Part shown: one piece after another, positions 25,301 to 34,076 of the stretch
How positions within the stretch are numbered: position 1 is the first letter of the stretch
Layout of the letters: every line of letters starts with the position of its first letter
DNA from: Azospirillum sp.
GTDB lineage: Bacteria > Pseudomonadota > Alphaproteobacteria > Azospirillales > Azospirillaceae
Length of the DNA stretch: 56,255 nt
Reading direction: 5' to 3'
Assembly: GCA_016124535.1 (NCBI GenBank)
Contig: WGNK01000042.1
Location: 1-56,255, forward strand
Made by a program: the position numbers and the translations under genes
Notes under the pieces: generated by a model
Told to the model about the DNA's origin: nothing
Seen by the model: the letters and a program-made list of their open reading frames with translations, nothing else
Database searches by the model: none

Positions 25301-25885
25301 TCACTTGGGCAGCGGCCAGCGCTTGTCCAGTTCGAGATTGAGCCGCAGCACCTTGACCCGCGGCTGGCCGAACAGGCCCAGGGTCCGCCCCTCGGTGAAT
25401 TCCGCGACCAGCCCGCGCAGCTGTTCCGCACCGATCCCCCGCAGTTTGGCGATCCGCGGCACCTGAAAGAGTGCCCCTGCCGGCGTCAGATCCGGATCGA
25501 GCCCGCTGCCCGACGCCGTCACCAGCTCGACCGGTACCGGCCCGGCGGCGTCGGGGTTCTCCGCGCGGAGACCTTCGATCCGCGCCTTCACCTCGTCGAT
25601 GAACGCGCGCCTGGTCGGCGCCGCATTGGAGGCGCCGGAGGCGGCGGCGTTGTAAGGAGCGGGTGCGGTCGCCGAAGGCCGGGAATGGAACCAGCCAGGG
25701 CCAACGAAACTCCGGCCAATCAGCTCGGAACCGACCACTCGGTCGTCCTGCACGATCAGACTGCCGCGCGCCTGGTGGGGAAACACCAGTTGGGCGACGC
25801 CGGTTACCACCAGCGGATAGGCGATCCCGCACAGCACGGTCAGCACCAGCAGCAGGCGGGTCGCGGGGATCAGGGCTTGGAGCAT
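25301..25885 (-). CDS. kdpC: KdpC, potassium-transporting ATPase subunit C
   Basis: A 194-residue subunit with one N-terminal membrane helix (about 8-30, LLLVLTVLCGIAYPLVVTGV) and a periplasmic domain. Family motifs: GSLIVQDDRVVGSELIGRSF, FHSRPSAT-PYNAAASGASN, TASGSGLDPDLTP and the C-terminal GRTLGLFGQPRVKVLRLNLELD. KdpC stabilises the KdpA-KdpB complex and raises affinity for ATP. It lies between kdpB and kdpD with small gaps, in the canonical order. Confidence 0.97.
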   Translation of the reverse strand: MLQALIPATRLLLVLTVLCGIAYPLVVTGVAQLVFPHQARGSLIVQDDRVVGSELIGRSFVGPGWFHSRPSATAPAPYNAAASGASNAAPTRRAFIDEVKARIEGLRAENPDAAGPVPVELVTASGSGLDPDLTPAGALFQVPRIAKLRGIGAEQLRGLVAEFTEGRTLGLFGQPRVKVLRLNLELDKRWPLPK

Positions 25886-25897
25886 GATCGGATTTCC

Positions 25898-27973
25898 TCA
25901 CGCCAGACCGAGGGTGGCGATCACCAGGTCGATCGCCTTGATGCCGAGGAAGGGGGCCACCAGGCCGCCCAACCCGTAGATAGCCAAGTTGCGGCGCAAC
26001 AGCGCCTCGGCGCCGGCGGCGCGCCACGTCACTCCTTTCAGGGCCAGCGGGATCAAGGCGACGATGATCAGCGCGTTGAAGATGATCGCCGACAGGATGG
26101 CACTCTCCGGGCTCGAAAGCCCCATCAGGTTGAGCGCCTGGAGCTGGGGATAGGCGCCGACGAACAGCGCCGGGATGATCGCGAAATATTTCGCCACGTC
26201 ATTGGCGATCGAGAAGGTGGTGAGCGCCCCCCGGCTCATCAGTAATTGTTTGCCGATCATCACGATCTCGATCAGCTTGGTCGGATCGTTTTCCAGGTCC
26301 ACCATGTTGCCGGCCTCGCGTGCCGCCTGGGTCCCGGTGTTCATGGCGACGCCGACATCGGCTTGGGCCAGCGCGGGCGCGTCGTTGGAGCCGTCGCCGC
26401 ACATCGCGACCAGCCGGCCGGCCGCCTGCTCGGTGCGGATCAGTTCCAGCTTCTTCTCCGGCGTGGCCTCGGCCAGGAAGTCGTCGACCCCGGCCTCGGC
26501 AGCGATCGCGGCGGCGGTCAACGGGTTGTCGCCGGTGATCATGACAGTGCGGATGCCCATGCGGCGCAGCACGGCAAAACGCTCGCGGATGCCCGGCTTG
26601 ACGATGTCCTTCAGGTGGACGACGCCGAGCAGCCGGCGGTCGCTGGCGACCACCAGCGGAGTGCCGCCGGATTTGGCGACGGTTTCCACGGCCAGAGCCA
26701 GTTCGCGCGGCAGCGCGGCGGCCTTCTGAGTGCCCTCGCGGCCGGAGATCCAGGCGGCGACCGCGTCGGCGGCGCCCTTGCGAATTTCCAGGTCGCCATC
26801 GCCGCCGGTGATCCCGCTCATCCTGGTGTGGGCGCTGAACGGCACGAAGGTCAGGCCGTCGCGCGCCACCGCCGCCTCGTCGAAGCCGAAGCGGGCCTTC
26901 GCCAGAGTGACGATCGAGCGGCCCTCGGGGGTCTCGTCGGCGAGCGAGGCGAGGAAGGCGGCTTCGGCCAACGCGCGTTCGGAGATGCCGGGCAGGGACA
27001 GGAACTCGGCGGCCTGGCGGTTGCCAAGCGTGATCGTGCCGGTCTTGTCGAGCAGTAGCACGTCGATGTCGCCGGCGGCTTCGACCGCGCGGCCTGACTT
27101 GGCAATGACGTTGACCTTGACCAGGCGGTCCATGCCGGCGATGCCGATCGCCGACAACAGTCCGCCGATGGTGGTCGGGATCAGGGTGACCAGCAAGGCG
27201 ACCACGAACACCACCGGCAGGTCAACCTTGGCGTAGGCGGCGAACGCCGGCAGGGTGACGCAGACGATCAGGAAGATCAGGGTCAGCCCGACCAGCAGGA
27301 GGGTCAGCGCGATCTCGTTGGGGGTCATCTGGCGTTTCGCCCCTTCGACCAGTGCGATCATGCGGTCGAGGAAGGATTCGCCGGGATTGGTGGTGACCCG
27401 GACCACGATGTGGTCGGAGACCACCCGCGTCCCGCCGGTCACCGCGCAGCGGTCGCCGCCGCTCTCGCGGATCACCGGGGCGGATTCGCCGGTGATCGCC
27501 GACTCGTCCACCGTGGCGATGCCGGCGACCACGTCGCCGTCGGCCGGGATCGGTTCGCCGGCGGCGACCGCAACCAGGTCGCCGCTGCGCAAGCCAGCGG
27601 CCGGCACCGGCTCCCAGCCGTCGGCGTCGACGGCGCGCAGCCGGCGGGCGGTGGTGTCGGTGCGGCTGCGGCGCAGGCTGGCGGCCTGGGCTTTGCCGCG
27701 GCCCTCGGCGACCGCTTCGGCGAAGTTGGCGAACAACACGGTCAGCCACAGCCACAGACAGATCTGGACCGAGACCGCGAGCGTCGTCCAGGTGCCATTG
27801 ACCAGATCACGACCCAGGAGGACGGTGGCGAGCAGCGCCACGGTCGCGGTGGTGAACATCACCGGGTTGGCGGCAAGGGCGCGCGGGTCGAGCTTGGCGA
27901 GTGCGGCCCGACCGGCCTCATGGGCGATGGCACGGTCGAACAGCGGGATCGATTGGGGGCGATGAATGCTCAT
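25898..27973 (-). CDS. kdpB: KdpB, P-type ATPase subunit
   Basis: A 691-residue catalytic P-type ATPase subunit that drives potassium uptake through KdpA. The phosphorylation site is LLDKTGTITLGNR, the TGES actuator motif is SAITGESAPV, and hinge motifs are ITGDNPLTAAAIA and MCGDGSNDAPALAQADVGVAM. Membrane helices sit at both ends. I choose ATG 27973 (MSIHRPQ), with GAGG eight bases upstream; the alternative GTG at 27982 lies closer to that site. Length fits E. coli KdpB (682). Confidence 0.97.
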   Translation of the reverse strand: MSIHRPQSIPLFDRAIAHEAGRAALAKLDPRALAANPVMFTTATVALLATVLLGRDLVNGTWTTLAVSVQICLWLWLTVLFANFAEAVAEGRGKAQAASLRRSRTDTTARRLRAVDADGWEPVPAAGLRSGDLVAVAAGEPIPADGDVVAGIATVDESAITGESAPVIRESGGDRCAVTGGTRVVSDHIVVRVTTNPGESFLDRMIALVEGAKRQMTPNEIALTLLLVGLTLIFLIVCVTLPAFAAYAKVDLPVVFVVALLVTLIPTTIGGLLSAIGIAGMDRLVKVNVIAKSGRAVEAAGDIDVLLLDKTGTITLGNRQAAEFLSLPGISERALAEAAFLASLADETPEGRSIVTLAKARFGFDEAAVARDGLTFVPFSAHTRMSGITGGDGDLEIRKGAADAVAAWISGREGTQKAAALPRELALAVETVAKSGGTPLVVASDRRLLGVVHLKDIVKPGIRERFAVLRRMGIRTVMITGDNPLTAAAIAAEAGVDDFLAEATPEKKLELIRTEQAAGRLVAMCGDGSNDAPALAQADVGVAMNTGTQAAREAGNMVDLENDPTKLIEIVMIGKQLLMSRGALTTFSIANDVAKYFAIIPALFVGAYPQLQALNLMGLSSPESAILSAIIFNALIIVALIPLALKGVTWRAAGAEALLRRNLAIYGLGGLVAPFLGIKAIDLVIATLGLA

Positions 27974-27983
27974 CGATGGCACC

Positions 27984-29690
27984 TCAGAACAGCCTGCCGG
28001 AGGCCTGGGCCAGGTGCTCGGCCACCGGCCCCAGCGCCAGCACCGGAAAGAAGGTGAGCCCGCCGACCACCAGCACCACCGCGACCAACAGGACGACGAA
28101 CAAAATTCCGTGGGTTGGGAAGGTGCCGGCGGAGGGCGGGATGGTCTTCTTGGCGGCCAGTGCTCCGGCGATCGCCAGTACCGGTATGATCACCGAGAAG
28201 CGGCCGACCAGCATCGCCAGCCCGAGCAGGCTGTTGGCGTAGAGCGTGTTGCCGTTGTAGCCGGCGAAGGCCGAACCGTTGTTGGCGGTGGCCGAAGCAT
28301 AGGCATAGACCGCCTCGGACAGGCCATGGGGACCGGGGGCACCGACCGAGGCGACCCCGTCCGGCAGCACCAGCGACAAGGCCGACAGCCCGAGCACGCT
28401 CAGGGGGAAGAACAACAACGAGAGGACCGCGAGCTTGATCTCGCGCGCTTCGATCTTCTTGCCGAGATATTCCGGGGTGCGCCCGACCATCAGGCCGGCG
28501 ATGAACACGGTGACCAGCACGAACACCAGCATGCCGTAGAGCCCGGAGCCGACGCCGCCGAACACCACCTCGCCCAGCATCATATTCACCAACGGCACCA
28601 GGCCTCCCAGCGCGGTGAAGCTGTCGTGCATGGCGTTGACCGCGCCGCACGAGGTGACCGTGGTGGCGACCGCGAACAGCACGGACTCGACCACGCCGAA
28701 CCGGACCTCCTTGCCCTCCAGGCTGCCGCCAGGGGCTATGCCCAGATGGGTCAGGGCCGGATTGCCCGCCGCCTCGGCGCCGTAGCAGACCGCAAGGCCG
28801 GCGAGCAGCAGCACGCCCATCGCGGCGTAAAGGGCAAATCCCTGGCGCAGGTCGCCGACCATGCGGCCAAACATCACCACCAGCGATGCCGGGATTACCA
28901 GCAGCGCCACCATCTCGGCGAAATTGGCCAGCGGCGTCGGGTTCTCGAACGGGTGGGCGGAATTGACGTTGAAAAAGCCGCCACCGTTGGTGCCGAGCAG
29001 CTTGATCGCCTCCTGCGACGCCACCGGGCCGCGGGCAATGCTCTGGGTGACGCCGTCGAGCCCGGTCGCGACGACCGCACCGCCCAGGGTCTGGGGGACG
29101 CCTTGCCCGACCAGGAACAGAGCGAAGATCACGGACGCAGGCAACAACAAGTAGAGTACCGCCCGCACCAGATCCACCCAGAAATTGCCGACGCTCCTGG
29201 TGGAGCGCCGGGCGAAACCACGCGCGACCGCCACCGCCACCGCCAGTCCGGCAGCGGCGGACTGGAAATTCTGCACGGTCAGCCCGGCCATCTGGGTGAA
29301 ATACGACATCGCGCTCTCGCCGCCGTAATTCTGCCAGTTGGTATTGGTGGCGAAGCTGACCGCGGTGTTGAAGGCGAGGTCGGGCGCCACCGCCGCCTGG
29401 CCATCGGGATTGAGCGGCAGCCAATCCTGGACCCGCATCAGCCCATAAAGCAGCAGAATGCCGACAAGCGTGAATGCCAGCACCGACCCGGCATAGTGGG
29501 TCCAGTGCTGTTCCTGCGCCGGGTCGACTCCCGCAAGACGGAAGATCAGCCTCTCGACCGGAGCCGCGGCCGGCGTTGCCCAGGTCGGTTTTCCCTGAAA
29601 CACCTGGGCCAGATAAAGCCCGAGCGCCAGCGCCAGCCCGGTGACGGTGGCCAAATAAAGCGCGATCTCCAGCCAGCCTTGGGTGGTCAT
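27984..29690 (-). CDS. kdpA: KdpA, potassium-binding channel-like subunit
   Basis: A 568-residue integral membrane subunit that selects and translocates potassium. Selectivity-filter-like loops are visible: TNTNWQNYGGES, GTNGGGFFNVNSAHPFENP, TSCGAVNAMHDSF and TANNGSAFAGY, matching the four P-loops of the family. Start ATG 29690 and length (E. coli 557) agree. It is preceded by kdpF and followed by kdpB. Confidence 0.97.
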   Translation of the reverse strand: MTTQGWLEIALYLATVTGLALALGLYLAQVFQGKPTWATPAAAPVERLIFRLAGVDPAQEQHWTHYAGSVLAFTLVGILLLYGLMRVQDWLPLNPDGQAAVAPDLAFNTAVSFATNTNWQNYGGESAMSYFTQMAGLTVQNFQSAAAGLAVAVAVARGFARRSTRSVGNFWVDLVRAVLYLLLPASVIFALFLVGQGVPQTLGGAVVATGLDGVTQSIARGPVASQEAIKLLGTNGGGFFNVNSAHPFENPTPLANFAEMVALLVIPASLVVMFGRMVGDLRQGFALYAAMGVLLLAGLAVCYGAEAAGNPALTHLGIAPGGSLEGKEVRFGVVESVLFAVATTVTSCGAVNAMHDSFTALGGLVPLVNMMLGEVVFGGVGSGLYGMLVFVLVTVFIAGLMVGRTPEYLGKKIEAREIKLAVLSLLFFPLSVLGLSALSLVLPDGVASVGAPGPHGLSEAVYAYASATANNGSAFAGYNGNTLYANSLLGLAMLVGRFSVIIPVLAIAGALAAKKTIPPSAGTFPTHGILFVVLLVAVVLVVGGLTFFPVLALGPVAEHLAQASGRLF

Positions 29691-29700
29691 GGCCGCCTCC

Positions 29701-29790
29701 TCAAAACCGCTCGGGTGAGATCAGGGCATAGACCAGATAGCCGAACAGGCCGGCTGCGACCGCGGCGCCGAGCCACAGCTCCAGGGTCAT
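29701..29790 (-). CDS. kdpF: KdpF small membrane subunit
   Basis: A 29-residue single-pass peptide. It starts at ATG 29790 with GGAGG upstream (about 29796-29800), and ends with YLVYALISPERF, the hallmark end of KdpF (Y-L-x-x-A-L-x-x-P-E-x-F). It lies directly before kdpA and stabilises the KdpFABC complex in E. coli. Too short for most gene finders, but clear from sequence and position. Confidence 0.93.
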   Translation of the reverse strand: MTLELWLGAAVAAGLFGYLVYALISPERF

Positions 29791-29800
29791 CCCCGCCTCC

Positions 29801-29884
29801 TCAGATACCGTCGCAGCCGCGCGCGAACAGCGCGGCGACGGCGAAGACCAGGACGATGCCGCCGATGAAGGCCAGGTCGAACAT
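29801..29884 (-). CDS. 27-residue membrane microprotein leading the kdp operon
   Basis: ATG 29884 opens a 27-codon frame ending in TGA at 29801-29803, ten bases before the kdpF start. The peptide is one hydrophobic helix (residues 4-20, LAFIGGIVLVFAVAALF) followed by ARGCDGI. From general knowledge, a short peptide with a similar C-terminal GCD/GCE-x-L ending often precedes kdpF in other bacteria; this match is from memory and untested. The close spacing, the purine-rich GGAGGCGGGG that serves the next gene and the clean transmembrane composition support a real gene. A role as a fourth small subunit or regulator of Kdp is inference. Confidence 0.65.
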   Translation of the reverse strand: MFDLAFIGGIVLVFAVAALFARGCDGI

Positions 29885-30121
29885 GGCGTGCTTTCCCTTG
29901 CCGATGAAACCGCCACACCCCTACCGCTCCCGCCCGTAAGGGCGCGATGCGGATTTCCGGTCGGCGGATAAGGGATGCGTAAAATCGGGCCGGCGCGGGT
30001 TCGCGCGTGACCACCAGGCTCGACACCTCGATCGGCACGGGGGCGCCGGCATCGAGATCGACCTGCCGATCACCGTCGATCCCGAGACCGTCCGGCGCAA
30101 ACCCTGGCTTGGAGCGCTGGA
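29885..30121. other. kdp promoter region
   Basis: About 240 bases between the kdp leader ORF and the terminator-like hairpin of the next unit. It should contain the KdpE-controlled promoter; I cannot identify a KdpE operator by eye. The + strand from about 30005 to 30125 reads like the tail of an old coding sequence (see rejected items). Confidence 0.4.
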
Positions 30122-30158
30122 TTAGAGCTGCCGTGACGGCGGTACCGGGCAGCTCTAA
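30122..30158 (-). terminator. Hairpin between the DUF4424 gene and the kdp operon
   Basis: Perfect 11-bp arms TTAGAGCTGCC (30122-30132) and GGCAGCTCTAA (30148-30158) with a 15-base loop. It begins 11 bases beyond the DUF4424 stop codon, fitting a terminator of that gene, although no T run follows. Confidence 0.6.
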
Positions 30159-30169
30159 GAAACCAAACG

Positions 30170-31213
30170 CTATTGCGAGTTTTTCGAGCGGACGAAGACC
30201 AGCATGCGGATGTCGCGATCGGGAACGAAGTTGGCGATCGTCGATTCAAAAGTCGTGGGACCGGTCTTCTTGAGGCCAGTCCAACACAGCGACAGGATAT
30301 TTTCGGGCGCACCCTTGTCGAGAGTGAGGTGGAAGCTGCCGATCGGTCCACGCCAGTTGCGGGCGGTCGTCAGAATGTATTCGATCTCGGCGGCATAGAA
30401 CGGCATGGCTTCGTCCGGATGGCGGCTCTGCACGGCGGCGAGGGCCCGCCGGGTGGCGCTGTCGAGACAATAGCGGTCGCCCGCCGGCGTCTCCGCCTCG
30501 CCGATGAAGCGGCCGACCACAGCGCGGCCATCGACTTCAGTGACGTTGCCGATCAGGGCGCTGCCAACGAAGGGCTGGTAGACGTGCCGGACCCGCACCT
30601 CCGCGCCAGCGGGAAAGCTCTGGCGCCAGAAATAGCGGGTACGGAGCTGCCACTGTGGCGTATTCTGGTCTTCGCCTTCCTGGATCAGGCCCGCGCGCCG
30701 CAGCCGTTCGAGCGCGGACGGGGCGAGCGCCTTGGCCTGCTCGTCATAGCCGCCTGGTTTCCACGGCACCAGGTCCAAAGCCCCGGCCGCCTCGAGTTCG
30801 CGGGTGACCTCCCGGCCCTGGTAGAAGGCGCGGCGCTCCAGGCTGGGCGCGAGTGGACGCTCGTCGATCCACAGCTGAAAATTCAGAAAATCCCGGTTGT
30901 CGGTCGGAAAGCCCCAGTTCGGCTCGGTAAGACCACGCGACAGATCGAGCTCGGGCAGCGGAAACGCTACCAAGGTTTCGACCGGATGGTCGCTGACGTT
31001 GCGAAAGACATAGGATACCCGGATCTGGTCGAGCCCGATCCGTAAGTCTTCCGACATCATTCGAATGTCGTCGGTGGTCGAAAGCTCGATCCCGGTGGTA
31101 CCCTGAAATCCGGTGCTGTCGTTGGCCGCCGCCGCACCGGCGAACAGCAAAAGGCCGGCGACCAGGACGAACACCGAGGAAATCCTGCATTCCGATGCCT
31201 GGCGTTCGCTCAT
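30170..31213 (-). CDS. Secreted DUF4424-family protein
   Basis: A 347-residue exported protein. Start ATG 31213 gives a good signal peptide (about 10-32, ISSVFVLVAGLLLFAGAAAA, cleavage near AAAAN). The mature part matches DUF4424: GIELSTTDDIRMMSEDLRIG, VSYVFRNVSDHPVETLVAFPLPELD and a C-terminal FHLTLDKGAPENILSLCW region. The family has no assigned function; it is predicted periplasmic with beta-rich structure. Length is normal. It is monocistronic. Confidence 0.88.
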   Translation of the reverse strand: MSERQASECRISSVFVLVAGLLLFAGAAAANDSTGFQGTTGIELSTTDDIRMMSEDLRIGLDQIRVSYVFRNVSDHPVETLVAFPLPELDLSRGLTEPNWGFPTDNRDFLNFQLWIDERPLAPSLERRAFYQGREVTRELEAAGALDLVPWKPGGYDEQAKALAPSALERLRRAGLIQEGEDQNTPQWQLRTRYFWRQSFPAGAEVRVRHVYQPFVGSALIGNVTEVDGRAVVGRFIGEAETPAGDRYCLDSATRRALAAVQSRHPDEAMPFYAAEIEYILTTARNWRGPIGSFHLTLDKGAPENILSLCWTGLKKTGPTTFESTIANFVPDRDIRMLVFVRSKNSQ

Positions 31214-31637
31214 GTTGACCGTGACCCTCTGAACAGAACCCGCGCAAGCGGCTCCGGGCGGCAAATTCCGCGGCCCGGTGCTCAGAAGCCGTCGCTTTTG
31301 CCAAGCTGTCAATCGAGTTTTGGCCGCCACGACCGGGCAAGAGCGCCGTTACCGACAGCCGACCGGTTGGTCAGAAATGCCGATCGTAGAAACCCCGCAA
31401 GTCTTTGATCGGGCGGGAAACGAAAGCGGCGACCTCACAGCGGGCGGTTTGCGGCCATCGAGCGATAGCTGCGGAATTCCTTGAGATTTTCGCGCCGTCT
31501 GCGGGGGGCGACGGGCTCGGGCGTGGCGGCCAGACCTGATCCGGGAGGGTTTCCCGAGCCCGGCCGCGCGGGCGGCATGCGGCCGTCTCAAACCGGTGGC
31601 AATGGCGCAGGGCGGGCATCGAGCCCGGTCGGGGTGA
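31214..31637. other. Intergenic region
   Basis: About 420 bases between the DUF4424 start and the HD-GYP stop. I see no conserved coding sequence, strong hairpin or consensus promoter. It should include the DUF4424 promoter and the 3' end of the HD-GYP transcript. Confidence 0.35.
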
Positions 31638-32891
31638 TCAGACGGGTGTTGTCATCGGTGGGGCGTCGCGCAGGCGGTCCCAGATCTCGGCAAATTCCTG
31701 GTGGTGTTCGGCGAATAGTCGGAGCAGGGCGGGATCGAAATGGTTTATCGGGTCGATGCGCTCGTCGCCGTTGCGCATGATTTCCAGTGATTGCGCGTGG
31801 CCGAAGCCCTTTTTGTAGGGCCGCTCGCTGCGCAGGGCGTCGTAGACATCGGCAATCGCGACGATGCGGGCAGAAAGCGGGATCGCCTCGCCGACCAGAC
31901 CGCGGGGGTAGCCCTGGCCGGTCCATTGTTCGTGGTGGCAATGGGCGATCTCGGCGGCCATCAGTAACCGGTCGGAGGCCTTGAGAATTTCGTAGCCATA
32001 GACGGTGTGGCGCTGCATCTCGCGGAACTCGGCGGCGTCGAGCCGGCCCTTCTTGTGCAGGATCGCCTTGTCGATGCTCATTTTGCCGACGTCGTGGAGC
32101 GCTGCCGAATAGCGGATCTCATCGCAGAACGCCTTGGGTTGTCCGGCCAGTCCCGCGAGCAGCCAGGCGTATTCGTTGACCCGCAGGATATGGTTGCCGG
32201 TATCGGCGTCGTGGAGTTCCGAGGCGCGGGCGAGCAGCCCGACGGAGAGCATAAAGGCGTGCTCCGTCTCGGCGCGCAGAGCCTCGACCCGGCGGCGCTC
32301 CTGGACCAGTTCATGGTTGCGCTGGCGCAGCTTTTCATTCTTGAGCGCCATGCGCTCCAGATGATCGGCGCGTTCGATCGCCCGGCCGACGATCAGATTG
32401 ACCGGGGCGATCATGGCGACGTGGTCGGGCAGGAAGTTCAGGGGCTCGCCGGGCAGATCGCCCCTGCGGTTGATCAACTGGACCGTGCCGATGATCCGTG
32501 ACGGCGCGCTGAACAGGGCAAAGCACAGGATCGAGCGGGTGCGAAAGCCGGTCAGGCGGTCGAACGAAGGGTTGAAGCGATAGGGGCGGTCGGCCGGAAT
32601 GTCATAGGCGTCGTCGATAAACACGGTCCGGCCGCTGGCGGCGACATAGCCGGCGATCGAGCCCTCATCGACCGGCACCTTGAAGCTCTCGTTCCGGGTC
32701 GGCACCACCGCATTTTGGCTGCTCATCGCTTCGAGCCAGCGCAATTTGCCGCGGCGGCGCAGGATGAAGACCGTGCCGGCCTCGGCCCCGGTCAGTTCGC
32801 GGCACCGGCTCAGCACCCGATCGCTCATCGCCCGCGCCGATCCGACCGGGACCTGCTCGATGAACTCGACGAACTGTTCGAGCAGACTCAA
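31638..32891 (-). CDS. GAF-HD-GYP cyclic-di-GMP phosphodiesterase-like protein
   Basis: A 417-residue cytoplasmic signalling protein. Residues about 20-170 are a GAF sensor domain, about 170-210 a coiled linker and about 215-390 an HD-GYP domain. HD-GYP motifs are complete: HD at His266-Asp267 in LHDVGKMSIDKAILHK, His294, HCHHEQWTG with His318-320, GYP at 327-329 and the later Asp in AIADVYDALRSERPYK. The family hydrolyses c-di-GMP to GMP. The start appears to be TTG 32891, nine bases after GGAGG; the first ATG would be 63 bases inside and cut the domain N-terminus. It lies 82 bases after the MBL-fold hydrolase on the same strand, probably one operon. Confidence 0.9.
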   Translation of the reverse strand: MSLLEQFVEFIEQVPVGSARAMSDRVLSRCRELTGAEAGTVFILRRRGKLRWLEAMSSQNAVVPTRNESFKVPVDEGSIAGYVAASGRTVFIDDAYDIPADRPYRFNPSFDRLTGFRTRSILCFALFSAPSRIIGTVQLINRRGDLPGEPLNFLPDHVAMIAPVNLIVGRAIERADHLERMALKNEKLRQRNHELVQERRRVEALRAETEHAFMLSVGLLARASELHDADTGNHILRVNEYAWLLAGLAGQPKAFCDEIRYSAALHDVGKMSIDKAILHKKGRLDAAEFREMQRHTVYGYEILKASDRLLMAAEIAHCHHEQWTGQGYPRGLVGEAIPLSARIVAIADVYDALRSERPYKKGFGHAQSLEIMRNGDERIDPINHFDPALLRLFAEHHQEFAEIWDRLRDAPPMTTPV

Positions 32892-32973
32892 AGCCCCCGG
32901 CCTCCGTCGCCCCCAGAGTCAGTCCCACGGACGGGCGGCCGGCGCTCCGCCATCCCGATCCCTCGGCAGCCGA

Positions 32974-33798
32974 TCACAAGAGGTCGATGGTGGTGCTTTC
33001 GCGGGCGGCGAAAACCGGTGGCCACAGTGATCGCGCCTCTCCTTCGATCATCGCCATGGTGGCATCGTCGTGGTCAGGTTCGTGATGGAAGAGAGCAAGA
33101 CACCGTGCCCGCGCTAACTGCGCGAGTCGAATGCCCTCTCGCCACGTCGAATGACCCCAGCCGATCTTGGTTTCATATTCCTCGTCAGTGTAGGTCGAAT
33201 CATACATGACGAGATCGGCATTTTCGATCAGGGTCAGGATATTGGCGTCTGGCCCGCTGCGAAAATGCTCGGTATCCGTGATGTAGGCGATCGATTTGCC
33301 GCCATAGTCGATGCGATAGCCGGTTGCCCCGTCGGGATGATTGAGCGGTGCCGTGCGCACCCGCACTTCGGGGTCGAGGTCGAAGCTGGCGCCCTGGCTG
33401 ATTTCTTCGAATCGCAGATTGCAGCCCATGGTCTTGAGCGGCACCGGAAACAGCGGGCGTTCCATCTGGCGGGCCATCACGCTCTGGATGTCGGGCGAGC
33501 CGCCCAGATGGCCGGCGATGATGCGAAGATCGAAGCCCGGCTGGAACGCCGGCGCGAAGAAGGGGAAGCCGCTGATATGGTCGAGATGGGTGTGACTGAG
33601 CAGCAGCGTTGCGCGCTTGGCGCCGCGGGCGATCATCCGCCGGCCGAGCAGGCGGATGCCGGTGCCGGCGTCGAGGATGATCCGCTGGTCGCCCGCGATG
33701 ATCTCGACGCAGGAGGTATTGCCGCCATAACCCATATGCGAGGCGGCCGGGCAGGGGATCGTCCCTCGAACGCCCCAGAAGGTCAAAGAGAATGCCAT
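32974..33798 (-). CDS. MBL-fold metallo-hydrolase, phosphodiesterase-like
   Basis: A 274-residue metallo-beta-lactamase-fold hydrolase starting at ATG 33798 (MAFSLTFWGVRGTIPCP). The metal motif is SHTHLDHISGFPF (His69, His71, Asp73, His74), with later ligands in APLNHPDGATGY, ITDTEH and LFHHEPDHDD. The GVRGTIPCP-YGGNTSCVEI start is typical of a family related to tRNase Z-like and cyclic-nucleotide phosphodiesterase-like enzymes often coupled to signalling proteins. The substrate is unknown. It precedes the GAF-HD-GYP gene, suggesting a shared nucleotide-signalling role (inference). A perfect CRP-type site lies 61-76 bases before the start. Confidence 0.88.
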   Translation of the reverse strand: MAFSLTFWGVRGTIPCPAASHMGYGGNTSCVEIIAGDQRIILDAGTGIRLLGRRMIARGAKRATLLLSHTHLDHISGFPFFAPAFQPGFDLRIIAGHLGGSPDIQSVMARQMERPLFPVPLKTMGCNLRFEEISQGASFDLDPEVRVRTAPLNHPDGATGYRIDYGGKSIAYITDTEHFRSGPDANILTLIENADLVMYDSTYTDEEYETKIGWGHSTWREGIRLAQLARARCLALFHHEPDHDDATMAMIEGEARSLWPPVFAARESTTIDLL

Positions 33799-33858
33799 AG
33801 CAACAACGTGCCAGCCCGAGACGTGCTTGACAAGCCTATCACAGCGGGCCGGGGTTGA

Positions 33859-33874
33859 TGTGATCAAGATCACA
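33859..33874. promoter_or_regulatory. Perfect CRP/FNR-family palindrome TGTGA-N6-TCACA
   Basis: TGTGATCAAGATCACA matches the CRP half-site consensus on both sides with the exact 6-base spacer. It overlaps an FNR/FixK-like TTGAT-ATCAA with a non-canonical 3-base spacer (from 33855). It lies 61-76 bases upstream of the MBL hydrolase start, a usual location for an activator site. Binding is predicted only. Confidence 0.6.
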
Positions 33875-33974
33875 GGTGATGCTGGGCAAGCATGCCGTCG
33901 CGCTCAATAAACGCCGGCGGCGGTGCTTGGCGGCTTGGCGGGCATCCCGGCGCTCCCGGCGCCGACTCCGCGGT

Positions 33975-34009
33975 CGATACCGGCGCCGATACCGGCGCCG
34001 CTACCGGGG
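33975..34009. repeat. 12-bp tandem repeat CGATACCGGCGC
   Basis: Two exact copies of CGATACCGGCGC (33975-33986, 33987-33998) and a third diverged copy to about 34009, in the gap between the DUF1127 and MBL genes. It is part of a low-complexity GC-rich stretch (33905-34015). Confidence 0.8.
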
Positions 34010-34076
34010 GTGTCCCGCTCTATCGCCGGGATCGAGCGGACGTGGGGAGGAAGCCGACTGCCTGCCTTAGCCAAGC

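Noticed and set aside
30005..30125. C-terminal tail of an old coding sequence on the + strand (VTTRLDTSIGTG, then IDLPITVDPETVRR in the next frame)
   Set aside because: It looks protein-like and could be the end of a histidine-kinase-type gene with a frameshift in a G run, but it is too short and lacks any start or core domain to name.
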